A DNA stretch of 64,000 bases from Ditibartonella apihabitans (GTDB taxonomy: Bacteria; Pseudomonadota; Alphaproteobacteria; Rhizobiales; Rhizobiaceae). Below the pieces are notes generated by a model. It was not told the origin of the DNA. It saw nothing but the letters and a program-made list of their open reading frames with translations, and did not search any database. How positions within the stretch are numbered: the stretch's first letter is position 1; every line of letters starts with the position of its first letter. Below are positions 37,201-46,182 of this stretch, one piece after another. The translations under genes were made by a program, and so were the position numbers. Where the stretch lies: contig NZ_CP015820.1 in the NCBI RefSeq assembly GCF_002007485.1, forward strand, positions 2,317,501-2,381,500, read 5' to 3'.

Positions 37201-38579
37201 GATAGTTTTTCGAGATTGTTAACAAAACCGTTTGTATCATCCAGACAACGCAAATCAAAAACCAGCCGGTTGGCATGCATGCGTCCGATAACGGGCTTTG
37301 GCAATTGGCGCAAACGATAAGCCAATTCTGTCAATGAAACGGCCGGATCAACCTGGCTTATCGATATGCCATAGCTTGGCAAAGTTTCCATCGGCATTGC
37401 GCCCGAGCCGACCTGACTATTACAGGCACAAATTTCAACATGAAAAGCCGGTTGAAAAAAGTCGCTTATTTTTGCGCATAAATCGGCGGCCTGATGGGCA
37501 ATATCACTTTGGTTGCGCGAAAGATAACGCAAGGTCGGAATTGTTGCGTTCCTCTTTTCTTCATTCCGATAGGCGCGCAAAACCGCTTCCAGAGCGGCAA
37601 GGCGTACCTTGTCGACACGAAGCGAACGTTTCATGGGGTTTTTATTGACCCGCGCAATCAATTCCTGCTTGCCGATAATAAAACCGGCTTGGACACCGCC
37701 CAATAATTTATCGCCGGAGAAAGTGACAATATCCGCTCCCGCTTTGATGACATCCTGAACAGTCGGCTCATAAGGAAGCCCGAAACTAACGAGATTGACA
37801 AGCGTTCCCGAACCAAGATCTTCCATAAAAGGTACTCTTTTCGTTGCAGCCAATGCCGCGAGTTCTTTTGTGGTGACTGACGAAGAAAATCCTTCAATAC
37901 GATAGTTCGATGTGTGCACTTTCAATAAAAGCGCGGTCTCTTCATTGATTGCTTTTTCATAATCGGCAAGGTGGGTGCGATTGGTTGTTCCGACTTCCAC
38001 CAGTGTGCAACCGGCACTTTCCATAATATCGGGCATACGGAAAGCACCGCCGATTTCGATAAGTTCGCCACGCGAAATAATGCTTTCACCCTGTTTTCCC
38101 GCAAGCGTATTCAACACCAGAAGAACGGCTGCCGCATTATTATTGACAAGGGTTGCATCTTCCGCACCGGTAAGCTCGCAAATCAATTCGCGCAAATGGT
38201 CGTCGCGCTCTCCTCGCTCGCCACTTTCAAGATCATATTCCAGCGAAACCGCGTTGCGCATGGCATTGACAGCGTTCTCAATTGCAACTTCCGGCAGTTG
38301 TGCACGTCCGAAATTGGTGTGCAAAATTGTACCGGTCAAGTTGAACACGGCACGCATGGTCGATTGGGAATCCACCTCCAGTCGTTCGAGCGCCATCATT
38401 GCCAACACATCACTCGTTCGCGGTGTGCGTCCTGCTTTGATGAGAATGCGCTCGTCGGCAAGGGCTGCCCTGATAGCATCAACCGTTGCACTATGCCCGA
38501 ATTTGGCCGCCGCTTCTTTTGCCGCTTGTTCGGCAAGAATTGCGTTGACCGGAGGTAGGAGAGAAAAATCTGAGACCAT
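37197..38579 (-). CDS. selA: L-seryl-tRNA(Sec) selenium transferase
   Basis: The ATG at 38579 overlaps the fdhE stop (TGATG); 460 residues. PLP enzyme converting Ser-tRNA(Sec) to Sec-tRNA(Sec) with selenophosphate. Seen: the N-terminal tRNA-binding region, FNLTGTILHTNFGRAQLP, NNNAAAVLLVLN, and the PLP lysine in TFSGDKLLGGVQAG. It lies between fdhE and selB with overlaps at both ends, so all three are one translationally coupled operon. Confidence 0.97.
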   Translation of the reverse strand: MVSDFSLLPPVNAILAEQAAKEAAAKFGHSATVDAIRAALADERILIKAGRTPRTSDVLAMMALERLEVDSQSTMRAVFNLTGTILHTNFGRAQLPEVAIENAVNAMRNAVSLEYDLESGERGERDDHLRELICELTGAEDATLVNNNAAAVLLVLNTLAGKQGESIISRGELIEIGGAFRMPDIMESAGCTLVEVGTTNRTHLADYEKAINEETALLLKVHTSNYRIEGFSSSVTTKELAALAATKRVPFMEDLGSGTLVNLVSFGLPYEPTVQDVIKAGADIVTFSGDKLLGGVQAGFIIGKQELIARVNKNPMKRSLRVDKVRLAALEAVLRAYRNEEKRNATIPTLRYLSRNQSDIAHQAADLCAKISDFFQPAFHVEICACNSQVGSGAMPMETLPSYGISISQVDPAVSLTELAYRLRQLPKPVIGRMHANRLVFDLRCLDDTNGFVNNLEKLS

Positions 38580-39493
38580 CAATAACCCGCCAGAAATGGA
38601 TTGAATGCACCTCTTTTAAATGTACCATCCTCTTTCATCAAAAGATCAAGTGCCAGCGAGCCTATATCATCGGCAAACACATCAAAATGGCTATCTTTTT
38701 GATGATTCATCTGTTTGCAATAGCGTTTGCAAGTATCACATGTCTCGGCAAGAATGGTTCCCGGGCCCCCGTCGATCTCGCGGAAACTGATTCCCTTGGT
38801 CTCTTCGCAAAATGTACATTTGATGCGGACATAACGCCACAGGGAACCACAATAAAGGCATGAACAGAACCGGATACCTTCTGACGATGGCCAACCGACA
38901 ATCATCGAAGCTGAATGGGTACCACCGCAACAGGGGCAAAGATTGCCTTCGATAGGCTGCAATTTTTTGGGGTCAAGTTTTGCAGCAGCCAATGTCAACA
39001 CAATCTGCAAAGCACCTGTTACATAAATATGCTGAGCCAGATTTTCCTGCGGCAATTTATGCGCAATTATATCGGAAGCCCAGTTTTGCCATTTTGCCTT
39101 GTTGGCTCTTGTATCCTCCAGAGCAACAAGACTTGAACTCTTCAGCTTTCTGTTGCCGAGAACTTTGAAAAAACTATTGGCAATTTCTTCAAAAACAGGG
39201 GCGGATATAATAGCCTGCCGGTCGATCGGCGGCATAATGAATTTTTGCGCCTGATCCTGATCGGCTATCGGAATATCGCTTGCCGCAAATTCGTTACAGA
39301 CGAATTGCTGGGCTCCGGTAAATTCCACCAAAAAATCTATATAGTCTTTAACCGGACTTGTGGGAGCAAGTTCTTCAAAACGTTTGCTCCGTTCCTCGAA
39401 TAACGTATTGATATCGGGAAGCCGGACGAAAGGAGGCGTGCGCATATGACCGACTTCGGTCATATCTCCTTCGAATTTTTTATTACGCGGCAT
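38579..39493 (-). CDS. fdhE: Formate dehydrogenase accessory protein FdhE
   Basis: 304 residues. FdhE binds the Tat-targeted FDH catalytic subunit and is needed for its maturation. The rubredoxin-like metal sites appear as four CxxC pairs: CPCCGG, CLYCGS, CTFCEE and CDTCKR. First gene of the fdhE-selA-selB(-selC) operon. Its presence independently supports a respiratory, exported formate dehydrogenase. Confidence 0.95.
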   Translation of the reverse strand: MPRNKKFEGDMTEVGHMRTPPFVRLPDINTLFEERSKRFEELAPTSPVKDYIDFLVEFTGAQQFVCNEFAASDIPIADQDQAQKFIMPPIDRQAIISAPVFEEIANSFFKVLGNRKLKSSSLVALEDTRANKAKWQNWASDIIAHKLPQENLAQHIYVTGALQIVLTLAAAKLDPKKLQPIEGNLCPCCGGTHSASMIVGWPSSEGIRFCSCLYCGSLWRYVRIKCTFCEETKGISFREIDGGPGTILAETCDTCKRYCKQMNHQKDSHFDVFADDIGSLALDLLMKEDGTFKRGAFNPFLAGY

Positions 39494-39758
39494 ATTTGAT
39501 TGAACTCCATTTTAAACTCGGTCAATTTTATAACCGGAAAAGGGAACTTGTCCAACCAACTCTGCTTGAAAGTCGCTCCACGTATTTAAAAAATCTTTCT
39601 ATTGGGCGTTTTATTTCTCTGTAGTTTTTCTTCTATTTTGATGGATGCTATTTTATGGAGACACACTTGTTGAATGAGCCCAAGCTTTTTGACTGCTTAA
39701 ACAACCAAATCATTTTTTAATTACGTCAAGCAGTCACACTATCTGGCCAGCAATGACA

Positions 39759-40190
39759 CTATTTGGCAGCCGGAGCTTTTTCCAAACCGACAAGGCCTAT
39801 TTTTGTGTAGCCTGCCGCGCGCAATTCATTAAGTAGCGCAATAATGCCGCTATATTCCACGCCTGCATCACCACGAATAAAGATTTTTTCTTCATGATTG
39901 TTTGACGTGAGCCGATCAAGAGTTGTCTTGAGATCTTCCAGTGACGCTTTCTCTTCTCCCACATAAAGTGATTTATCCTGCTGTAATGTTACATAGACAG
40001 GTTTATCGGGCTTTGGTTGCGCGGGTGTCGAAGATGTCGGCAGTTGTACTGGAATATCGCTCGTTGCCAAAGGTGCGGCAACCATAAAAATGATGAGCAA
40101 AACCAGAATAACATCAATGAACGGTGTTACATTGATTTCATGGCTGACATCGAGTTCTTCATTGTCAAGATCTGCAAGCTTGGTAGCCAT
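39759..40190 (-). CDS. exbD: ExbD-type proton-channel subunit
   Basis: 143 residues with one membrane helix carrying the essential Asp (VTPFIDVILVLLIIFMVAAP) and a periplasmic domain ending GYTKIGLVGLEKAP. With ExbB it uses the proton gradient to energise TonB. A separate TolQ/TolR pair is at 54.6-55.8 kb, and the VTLQQDKSLYVGEE stretch is ExbD-like. It lies 6 bases after exbB. No tonB is adjacent. Confidence 0.9.
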   Translation of the reverse strand: MATKLADLDNEELDVSHEINVTPFIDVILVLLIIFMVAAPLATSDIPVQLPTSSTPAQPKPDKPVYVTLQQDKSLYVGEEKASLEDLKTTLDRLTSNNHEEKIFIRGDAGVEYSGIIALLNELRAAGYTKIGLVGLEKAPAAK

Positions 40191-40196
40191 TCTGTC

Positions 40197-41231
40197 CTAC
40201 TCCGCTGCGATCGACAAATTAGGCCGCTTGGCTGCTTCGATCTTGACTTTACGAAAGTCGAGATCACGACTGACCAGACGTTCAATTCCGGCTGAAACGT
40301 CGATGAGTTGTTGACGATAACCGGTAATCAGACGGGCAAAGACGTTATAGATAATGACGGCCGGTACGGCGGCAACAAGGCCGATAGCGGTTGCAAGAAG
40401 CGCTTCGGCAATACCAGGAGCAACAACGGCAAGATTGGTTGTTTGCGCTTGAGAAATGCCGATGAACGAGTTCATAATGCCCCATACAGTTCCAAAAAGC
40501 CCAACAAACGGACCAATGGCACCAATTGTTGCCAGAATACCTGTTCCGAAGGCTACATGGCGACCGGAAGCAGAAATAAGGCGTGAAAGAACAGAGCTCA
40601 ATCTTTCTTTCAAGCCTTCTGTGCCGACACTGTCAACGACTGCAATGGAAGCTTGCACTTCGTCTTGTGCTGCCTGAACCAGAACAGGACAAACACCCTT
40701 TTGTTTTTTAACAGTCAAAGCGAGTTCGGAAAGATTCTGGGCACGGTAAACTTCGAGCAGCGTTGCTTTCGCACGGCGTTTCACAATAGAAACTTCTGTC
40801 AGTTTCACAATAAAGATAACCCATGTCAAAACCGATGCAAGCGCAAGGCCGACCATAACAACTTTGACCACCCAGTCTGCGTTCAGGAACATTCCTATCG
40901 GCGATAAGTCATGCGGGATAGAGGCCATAAAATGATCGGCAGCCTGATTAGCCGTGTCGGCAGCAGCTTTGGCTGTGTTTGCAGTCTCCGAGGCGGCCGA
41001 TTCCAAAGCCTGTTTGCCTGCTTTCAAAGTATTTTCACCGGCCTGTGCAGCGTTTTCACCGGCCTGGACAGCATTTTCGCCGGTTTGTAAGGCTTTTTCG
41101 CCAGCTTGTTCGCCAGCTTGCAACACCTGACTGCCGGTCGGTTGCGGTGTCTCGGTCTGTGCCGATGCATAGCCGCCAGCCAAGCATAGAAATGCTGTAG
41201 CAGCTACAAGCCTTGTCAAATATCTCATCAT
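40197..41231 (-). CDS. exbB: ExbB-type proton-channel subunit with repeat extension
   Basis: 344 residues. Signal peptide (LVAATAFLCLAGGYASA), a periplasmic Ala/Gly/Glu-rich extension of about 75 residues with heptads such as QTGENAV, QAGENAA and QAGENTL, then the MotA/TolQ/ExbB domain: first helix at WVVKVVMVGLALASVLTWVIF, and GFVGLFGTVWGIMNSF-like IGPFVGLFGTVWGIMNSF with AEALLATAIGLVAAVPAVI. Long N-terminal extensions are known for alphaproteobacterial ExbB, but the regular heptads are unusual. A RirA-like iron box lies about 55 bases upstream. Confidence 0.9.
   Translation of the reverse strand: MMRYLTRLVAATAFLCLAGGYASAQTETPQPTGSQVLQAGEQAGEKALQTGENAVQAGENAAQAGENTLKAGKQALESAASETANTAKAAADTANQAADHFMASIPHDLSPIGMFLNADWVVKVVMVGLALASVLTWVIFIVKLTEVSIVKRRAKATLLEVYRAQNLSELALTVKKQKGVCPVLVQAAQDEVQASIAVVDSVGTEGLKERLSSVLSRLISASGRHVAFGTGILATIGAIGPFVGLFGTVWGIMNSFIGISQAQTTNLAVVAPGIAEALLATAIGLVAAVPAVIIYNVFARLITGYRQQLIDVSAGIERLVSRDLDFRKVKIEAAKRPNLSIAAE
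41032..41109. repeat. 21-bp tandem repeat inside exbB
   Basis: Units starting TTTTC(A/G)CCGG at 41032, 41053 and 41074, with a partial fourth at 41095; period 21 bases, encoding the heptad repeats of the ExbB extension. Copies differ by several bases. Confidence 0.75.
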
Positions 41232-41284
41232 CGCTCTCGTTCCTGAACTTCAATTCGATGGCGATTAATTAACAAAATTTAATA

Positions 41285-41299
41285 TGATAAATCAAGTCA
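41285..41299. promoter_or_regulatory. RirA-like iron-rhodo box (TGA-N9-TCA) upstream of exbB
   Basis: TGA at 41285-41287, nine bases, TCA at 41297-41299, in the promoter region of exbBD. It matches the IRO motif bound by RirA in rhizobia, which represses iron-uptake genes when iron is plentiful. The six fixed bases are a weak signature; the iron-uptake target raises confidence. Confidence 0.5.
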
Positions 41300-41360
41300 T
41301 GTTTAAACAAATATTGAACTTATTTTCCGGGAGTAAAGAAATTCTACCGCCAACGCTGTT

Positions 41361-42656
41361 TTAACGGATAAGGATAGCGCGGAAATCATTGACATTGGTT
41401 CCCGTCGGGCCGGTTACAAGCAGGTCATCAAGCATATCGAATGCAGTCCATGCATCGTGGCGGACAAGAAAAGTTGCGGGGTCGAGGCCCTGCTGTTTGA
41501 GACGCGAGCAGCTATTTCCGTCACAAAACGCACCGGCATTATCTTCGCTACCGTCGCGACCATCCGTATCCGCTGCAAGTGCAATAATAGAGCTCTCCCC
41601 CTCGATTGCTATTGAAAATGACAGCAAAAATTCGCTGTTTCTTCCGCCTTTGCCAACCTCACCCTTGCTGTAATCGCCTGTTATTGTCACACTTGTTTCG
41701 CCGCCCGAAAGCATGACGACAGGCTTTTCAAAGGGGCGGTTTTTCAAGGCAATTTCGCGAGCAATGGCGGCATGCATCAATGCAATATCCTTTGCTTCGC
41801 CCTCGATTGAATCCGAAAGGATAACAGCGTTCCATCCCCGTTTCCGTGCATGAGCAGAGGCGGCTTCCAGTGATGTCGCCGCCGATGCAACAATATAGGC
41901 AACGTTTTTGTCAAAAGCGGGATTATCCGGTTTAGGGGCATCAGCCGCTGGACTGTTCAATAGGCTGACCGCTTTTGGAGGCAAATCAATATGATATTGT
42001 TTGACGAGTTTCAGAGCATCTTCACGCGTCGACCAATCCGCAACGGTCGGGCCGGAAGCAACTTGCGAGGCAATGTCTCCTGGAATATCCGACACAATGA
42101 AACTGACGACGCGGGCGGGCGCTGCATAATAGGCAAGCCGCCCGCCTTTGATTTGTGACAAATGCTTTCTGATCGTATTCATCGCACCGATGGGAGCGCC
42201 ACTTTTTAACAATGCCTCATTGATTGCGATTTCGTCTTTAAGTGTCAAAGGCTCAAGCGGCAAAGGTAACAAGGCCGAGCCGCCACCACAGATAAGAGCA
42301 ATGACAAGATCGTCGGGCGATAATCCTTGAACAAGTTTGACAAGCTTTTTTGCAGCCCTCAGCCCGTTTTCGTCCGGCAAAGGGTGGGAAGCTTCCATAA
42401 CTTCAATCGAATGAAGCTCTACACCACAACCGTAGCAAGTGACGACAGCGCCTTCAAGCTTGCCATAGCCAGCCTTAGCCCAAAGTTTTTCAAGTGCCAA
42501 AGCCATTTGGGCAGAGCCTTTTCCGGCTCCGACAACAATTGTTCTGCCCTTCGGCTTTTTCGGCAAAAACTGTTCCATCAAATGTTCCGGATTGGCAGCC
42601 ATAACCGCACAATCAAAGAGTTCTTTTAGAAAACTGCGATCTGTGGAATTTATCAA
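41361..42656 (-). CDS. Glycerate kinase type 2 (MOFRL family)
   Basis: 431 residues from a TTG start with GGGAGGAG upstream. It has the GckA/DUF4147 N-terminal domain (VVGAGKGSAQMALALE, ALICGGGSALLPLP) and the C-terminal MOFRL domain (MLSGGETSVTITG, GGRNSEFLLSF, AADTDGRDGSEDNAGAF). Such enzymes phosphorylate D-glycerate to 2-phosphoglycerate; older databases call them hydroxypyruvate reductase TtuD. No glyoxylate or tartrate genes are adjacent. Confidence 0.92.
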   Translation of the reverse strand: MINSTDRSFLKELFDCAVMAANPEHLMEQFLPKKPKGRTIVVGAGKGSAQMALALEKLWAKAGYGKLEGAVVTCYGCGVELHSIEVMEASHPLPDENGLRAAKKLVKLVQGLSPDDLVIALICGGGSALLPLPLEPLTLKDEIAINEALLKSGAPIGAMNTIRKHLSQIKGGRLAYYAAPARVVSFIVSDIPGDIASQVASGPTVADWSTREDALKLVKQYHIDLPPKAVSLLNSPAADAPKPDNPAFDKNVAYIVASAATSLEAASAHARKRGWNAVILSDSIEGEAKDIALMHAAIAREIALKNRPFEKPVVMLSGGETSVTITGDYSKGEVGKGGRNSEFLLSFSIAIEGESSIIALAADTDGRDGSEDNAGAFCDGNSCSRLKQQGLDPATFLVRHDAWTAFDMLDDLLVTGPTGTNVNDFRAILIR

Positions 42657-42835
42657 TTGTTCTCCTCCCGAAAAACTATCGTTCGTTTTGTTGCTTCGGA
42701 TTTTCGATTATAGTTTATTACTGACACAGTTTTTAGAAAAAAGTGGAAAAACTGAATGCGATAACTATGTAATTAAAGTACATCGACGAAAATTATTCGT
42801 ACGATCATTCATTCGCAAAAGCAGGAGAAACCGTT

Positions 42836-43146
42836 ATGCCAAAAGAAAATGCAACGCCAACCGAAAAAGTCTTCAGGAACAATTCGAACAGTTGAAGAAA
42901 GAAGTGTCCAATATTCATTCGACACTCAATGATCTGGGCTCCGAAAAACTGACGGCCGCCAAAGGCAAAGCCGAAAAACTTTATGCTTCTGCCAAAGAAA
43001 ATGGTGAAGAGGCCATTTCCCAGGCAAAAGAAAAAATTGATGATGTGCAAAGCCAGTTATGCAATTGCATCCGCGAAAAGCCGGTTGCAAGCCTTGTTGC
43101 GGCAGCAGGTGTCGGCTTTGTTCTTGCTCTGTTGATGCGGCGTTAA
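42836..43146 (+). pseudogene. DUF883 (ElaB/YqjD-like) protein, frameshifted near the start
   Basis: The natural start is the ATG at 42836 (MPKENATPTEK) with AGGAGAA upstream, but that frame stops after 19 codons. One more A in the A5 run at 42864-42868 joins it to SLQEQFEQLKKEVSNIHSTL and the rest, giving 103 residues. The protein has a long coiled coil and a C-terminal helix (PVASLVAAAGVGFVLALLMRR), as in ribosome-associated inner-membrane proteins of the ElaB/YqjD family. It heads a pair with a holin-like gene that is broken the same way. Confidence 0.8.
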
Positions 43147-43149
43147 GAT

Positions 43150-43586
43150 ATGTGGCGGCTTATCGCGCCGCTCATGAGCGGTTTGGCAAATGGCAGCGTA
43201 AAGACGGCAGTCAAATCAACGCGCAATCAGGCAATTTGTTATTTTCTGATTGGATTATCGCTGTTTTTCGCGGTGATATTCTTATGCGTTATTGCATTTA
43301 TTGCGTTGAGCTGGATTGTCTCGCCCATCTTATCGGCAACAATTATTTTTGCCTTTTGGCTTATCGTCGCGCTCGTGGTGTTTTTATCGGCCGCATCATT
43401 TCGGCAAAGAGACGTAAAATCTATCAGCAACAGATGGACGATGAACGTTTCAATCTGGTCGCTGCTTCTCTTGTTGCCGCTGTTCCGGCCATTTTGAAAA
43501 ATAAAAAAACGCTTGTGCTTGCTGTTCCTCTCATCGGACTTGCGGCTTTGATGTTCTGGAACAAAGACAAGAACTCCAAGTCCTGA
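43150..43586 (+). pseudogene. Holin-like (YqjE-type, DUF1469-like) membrane protein, frameshifted
   Basis: Starts MWRLIAPLMSGLANGSVK at 43150, with two membrane helices (AICYFLIGLSLFFAVIFLCV and a second ending FWLIVALVVF). In the T5 run at 43381-43385 the frame is lost; one added T restores IGRIISAKRRKIYQQQMDDE and the C-terminal helix (LVLAVPLIGLAALMFW), about 145 residues. It resembles rhizobial phage-holin-family or nutrient-deprivation-induced proteins that follow DUF883 genes. Real double decay or sequence errors. Confidence 0.75.
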
Positions 43587-43610
43587 GGGGCATGAAGGAA
43601 TGATCTCATT

Positions 43611-43641
43611 AAAAAACCGGTTGTAAAACAGCCGGTTTTTT
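43611..43641. terminator. Bidirectional terminator after the holin-like gene
   Basis: AAAAAACCGG (43611-43620) pairs with CCGGTTTTTT (43632-43641); an inner TGT/ACA may extend the stem. Placed between the convergent holin-like and barrel-protein genes. Confidence 0.85.
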
Positions 43642-43663
43642 ATGTCACTATTTTTGGCAAATT

Positions 43664-44395
43664 CTATTTGAACGCGTATCTTATTCCGACTTTGACATCG
43701 TGCGATGTCAAATGATCAAGCTTGAGCGTAGCTTCTTTTGAAAAATCGCCGGTTTTTGCGTCTCCCAGATCGCTGTAGCTATATCCGATATCAAGAATAA
43801 CATTTCGCGATAGTTTAACACCAACGCCCGCATGAATGGCCCAAGCAATATCCCAATTCGTTTTTGACGAGGCCTCATAGTGATCGCTACCAGCATCAAC
43901 TTCAAAATCGTTCATGCGATTGGCACTCGCGCCAATTCCTGCCCCGATATAGGGCGTGACATTGTGATAGGTTACAAGGTCCGCATAAGCATTGGCCATC
44001 AGCACAATTGACGAGGCATTGCCTTCATATTTTCGTATGTTTGAAAAATTTTGATCACGTGCGCTCATTTTATTTTTTGCATGATATTCGACTGTTCCAT
44101 CAAGACGGACAATATCATTCATACGATAGCCTAAACCCACTCCGCCAAGAAAAGCGTCATCCATGTCACTTTTATTTTTCCAGTGATAATCGCTATCCAC
44201 CCCAAAAGAGGGAAATTTATTGAGGTGATCAGCATCTGCCATACTGACCCCGACATAGCCTTTCAGATAAAAAGGAACTGTTTCGGACGCAATAGCAACT
44301 TCCGGCACCTTGTCCAGATCAATATCACCGGCGAGTGCAGGCATTGAACCAAGAACCGATATCGCCCCGCCAACAAGTGCAACGCAAAATTTCAT
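43664..44395 (-). CDS. Outer-membrane beta-barrel protein (opacity/Omp25-like)
   Basis: 243 residues with a signal peptide (MKFCVALVGGAISVLGSMPALA) and alternating amphipathic strands such as FYLKGYVGVSMADAD, LGGVGLGYRMNDIVRLDGTVEYH, NVTPYIGAGIGASAN and HAGVGVKLSRNVILDIGYSYS, ending in SHDVKVGIRYAFK, a beta-signal-like terminus. Fits the small 8-stranded opacity/Omp25/Hbp-like proteins common in Brucella and Bartonella. Specific ligand or host role is not evident. Confidence 0.85.
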   Translation of the reverse strand: MKFCVALVGGAISVLGSMPALAGDIDLDKVPEVAIASETVPFYLKGYVGVSMADADHLNKFPSFGVDSDYHWKNKSDMDDAFLGGVGLGYRMNDIVRLDGTVEYHAKNKMSARDQNFSNIRKYEGNASSIVLMANAYADLVTYHNVTPYIGAGIGASANRMNDFEVDAGSDHYEASSKTNWDIAWAIHAGVGVKLSRNVILDIGYSYSDLGDAKTGDFSKEATLKLDHLTSHDVKVGIRYAFK

Positions 44396-44530
44396 GTAAA
44401 GCCTCTAAACAAGGCATTGAAGCCTCTCTCATTTCAAGAAGCTTTTTAAACATGATTGGTTAAGACGTTCTTAACCATAATTCTTAACCACCTATTTTCC
44501 ATAAATTTAAACGTCATCACGTCATAAATA

Positions 44531-44557
44531 AAAAAGCAGCCCGACAAAGACTGCTTT
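44531..44557 (-). terminator. Terminator of glmM
   Basis: AAAGCAG / CTGCTTT stem around 11 bases; on the minus strand it is followed by TTTTATTT. It lies about 40 bases after the glmM stop. Confidence 0.75.
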
Positions 44558-44598
44558 AAAAAACTCATAAATCCAATTTGATAGAGCAAAATTTCCGG

Positions 44599-45951
44599 TT
44601 AAACGGCATCTCTTACTTTTTTGAGCGCCTCGACAATCTCGTCAACCAGTGTGCCAATAAGATGTTCGTCATCCCCTTCCGCCATAACGCGGATAAGTGG
44701 TTCGGTTCCCGACGGGCGAATGACCAGTCGACCGTTTTTCCCCAAACGTTTTTCGGCATTTTTGATAACATCTTTGACGTGCGCATCTTCAAGCGGTTTG
44801 CCTTCGGAAAAGCGGACATTCTTCAAGACTTGTGGTACCGGCTCGAAGCGATGACACAATTCGCTCATCGGTTTTTGTGATTCTTTTGCACAACCCAATA
44901 TTTGCAGCGATGTCACCAGACCATCACCGGTCGTCCCGTAATCGGATAGAACAATGTGACCCGATTGTTCACCACCGACATTGAAACCATGCTGGCGCAT
45001 ATATTCGACAACATACCGGTCACCAACCTTGGTTCTTGCCATAGTCAGTCCTTTTTGGGCAAGAAACCGTTCAAGCCCGAGATTGGACATGACTGTCGCG
45101 ACAATACCGCCACCCCGTAAAAGACCATTTTCCAGCCAACGTTCGGCGACAACCGCCATTAACTGGTCACCATCGATAATGGCACCGGTTTCATCAACCA
45201 TCACCACGCGGTCACCATCGCCATCAAGTGCTATTCCCGCATCTGCCCTCACCTCATGAACCTTCCGCATCAAAGCAATCGGGTGGGTCGAACCGCATTC
45301 TTCATTGATATTTGTGCCTGTCGGCTTGTCGCTTAGTGTCACAACTTCCGCACCGAGTTCCCACAAAGCAAGCGGCGCGGCTTTATAGGCTGCTCCATTT
45401 GCACAATCGACAACAATCCGCATACCGTCGAGCCGTACATCGCGCGGCAATGTACGTTTGGCAAATTCGATATAACGATAAATATCACCTTCAACACGCT
45501 TTGCCCGACCGATTTGCGATTGGCCGGCAAGCTCGTTAGTCATATCGGTTTCAATGAGCTTTTCGATTTTCAACTCGATTTCGTCGGAAAGTTTGAAACC
45601 GTCCGGACCGAACAATTTTATACCATTATCGAAAAAAGGATTATGTGATGCCGAAATCATAACGCCGACATCGGCACGCAGCGAACGACAAAGCATTGCG
45701 ACGGCAGGTGTCGGAATTGGCCCTAAAAGAAACACTTCCATGCCACTTGCCGTAAAGCCTGCAACCATTGCATTTTCCAGCATATAACCTGACAGGCGTG
45801 TATCTTTACCGATAACAACGCGTCCCGGCCGACCTTGGCTGCGAAAAAGAATCCCCACCGCCATACCGACTTTCATAGCCACATCTGCGGTCATCGGAAA
45901 TGTATTGGCTTTTCCTCTTATTCCATCGGTACCGAAATATTTAAACGCCAT
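44599..45951 (-). CDS. glmM: Phosphoglucosamine mutase
   Basis: Start at [13 protein letters not shown] (45951), with AGGA seven bases upstream; 450 residues. Converts glucosamine-6-phosphate to glucosamine-1-phosphate for UDP-GlcNAc. The phospho-serine loop is [17 protein letters not shown], the metal loop [11 protein letters not shown], the sugar loop [12 protein letters not shown] and the phosphate loop [12 protein letters not shown]. Gene order ftsH-glmM is conserved in alphaproteobacteria, but here a terminator lies between them. Confidence 0.97.
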   Translation of the reverse strand: MAFKYFGTDGIRGKANTFPMTADVAMKVGMAVGILFRSQGRPGRVVIGKDTRLSGYMLENAMVAGFTASGMEVFLLGPIPTPAVAMLCRSLRADVGVMISASHNPFFDNGIKLFGPDGFKLSDEIELKIEKLIETDMTNELAGQSQIGRAKRVEGDIYRYIEFAKRTLPRDVRLDGMRIVVDCANGAAYKAAPLALWELGAEVVTLSDKPTGTNINEECGSTHPIALMRKVHEVRADAGIALDGDGDRVVMVDETGAIIDGDQLMAVVAERWLENGLLRGGGIVATVMSNLGLERFLAQKGLTMARTKVGDRYVVEYMRQHGFNVGGEQSGHIVLSDYGTTGDGLVTSLQILGCAKESQKPMSELCHRFEPVPQVLKNVRFSEGKPLEDAHVKDVIKNAEKRLGKNGRLVIRPSGTEPLIRVMAEGDDEHLIGTLVDEIVEALKKVRDAV

Positions 45952-46133
45952 TATATTTTCCTTTTTCGACAAAATTGAAAATCGATAAAATTCTGCCCGC
46001 TACTCATATACCTGTGTCTTTTGTTTCGATTATCAATTTTTAAGCCAAAAACCAATGATTTCCTCTATCAACAAAGCTGGTAAAGGCCGGAATTATCAAG
46101 ACAAGGTTAACATAGCGGCACTTGAATAAAATA

Positions 46134-46162
46134 AAAGCGACTTGAGTTTATCAAGCCGCTTT
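46134..46162 (-). terminator. Terminator of ftsH
   Basis: AAAGCG-A-CTTGA pairs with TCAAG-C-CGCTTT around a 5-base loop; on the minus strand the stem runs into TTTTATTTTA. Confidence 0.82.
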
Positions 46163-46182
46163 GACGTTTTTTAAAATAAAGT

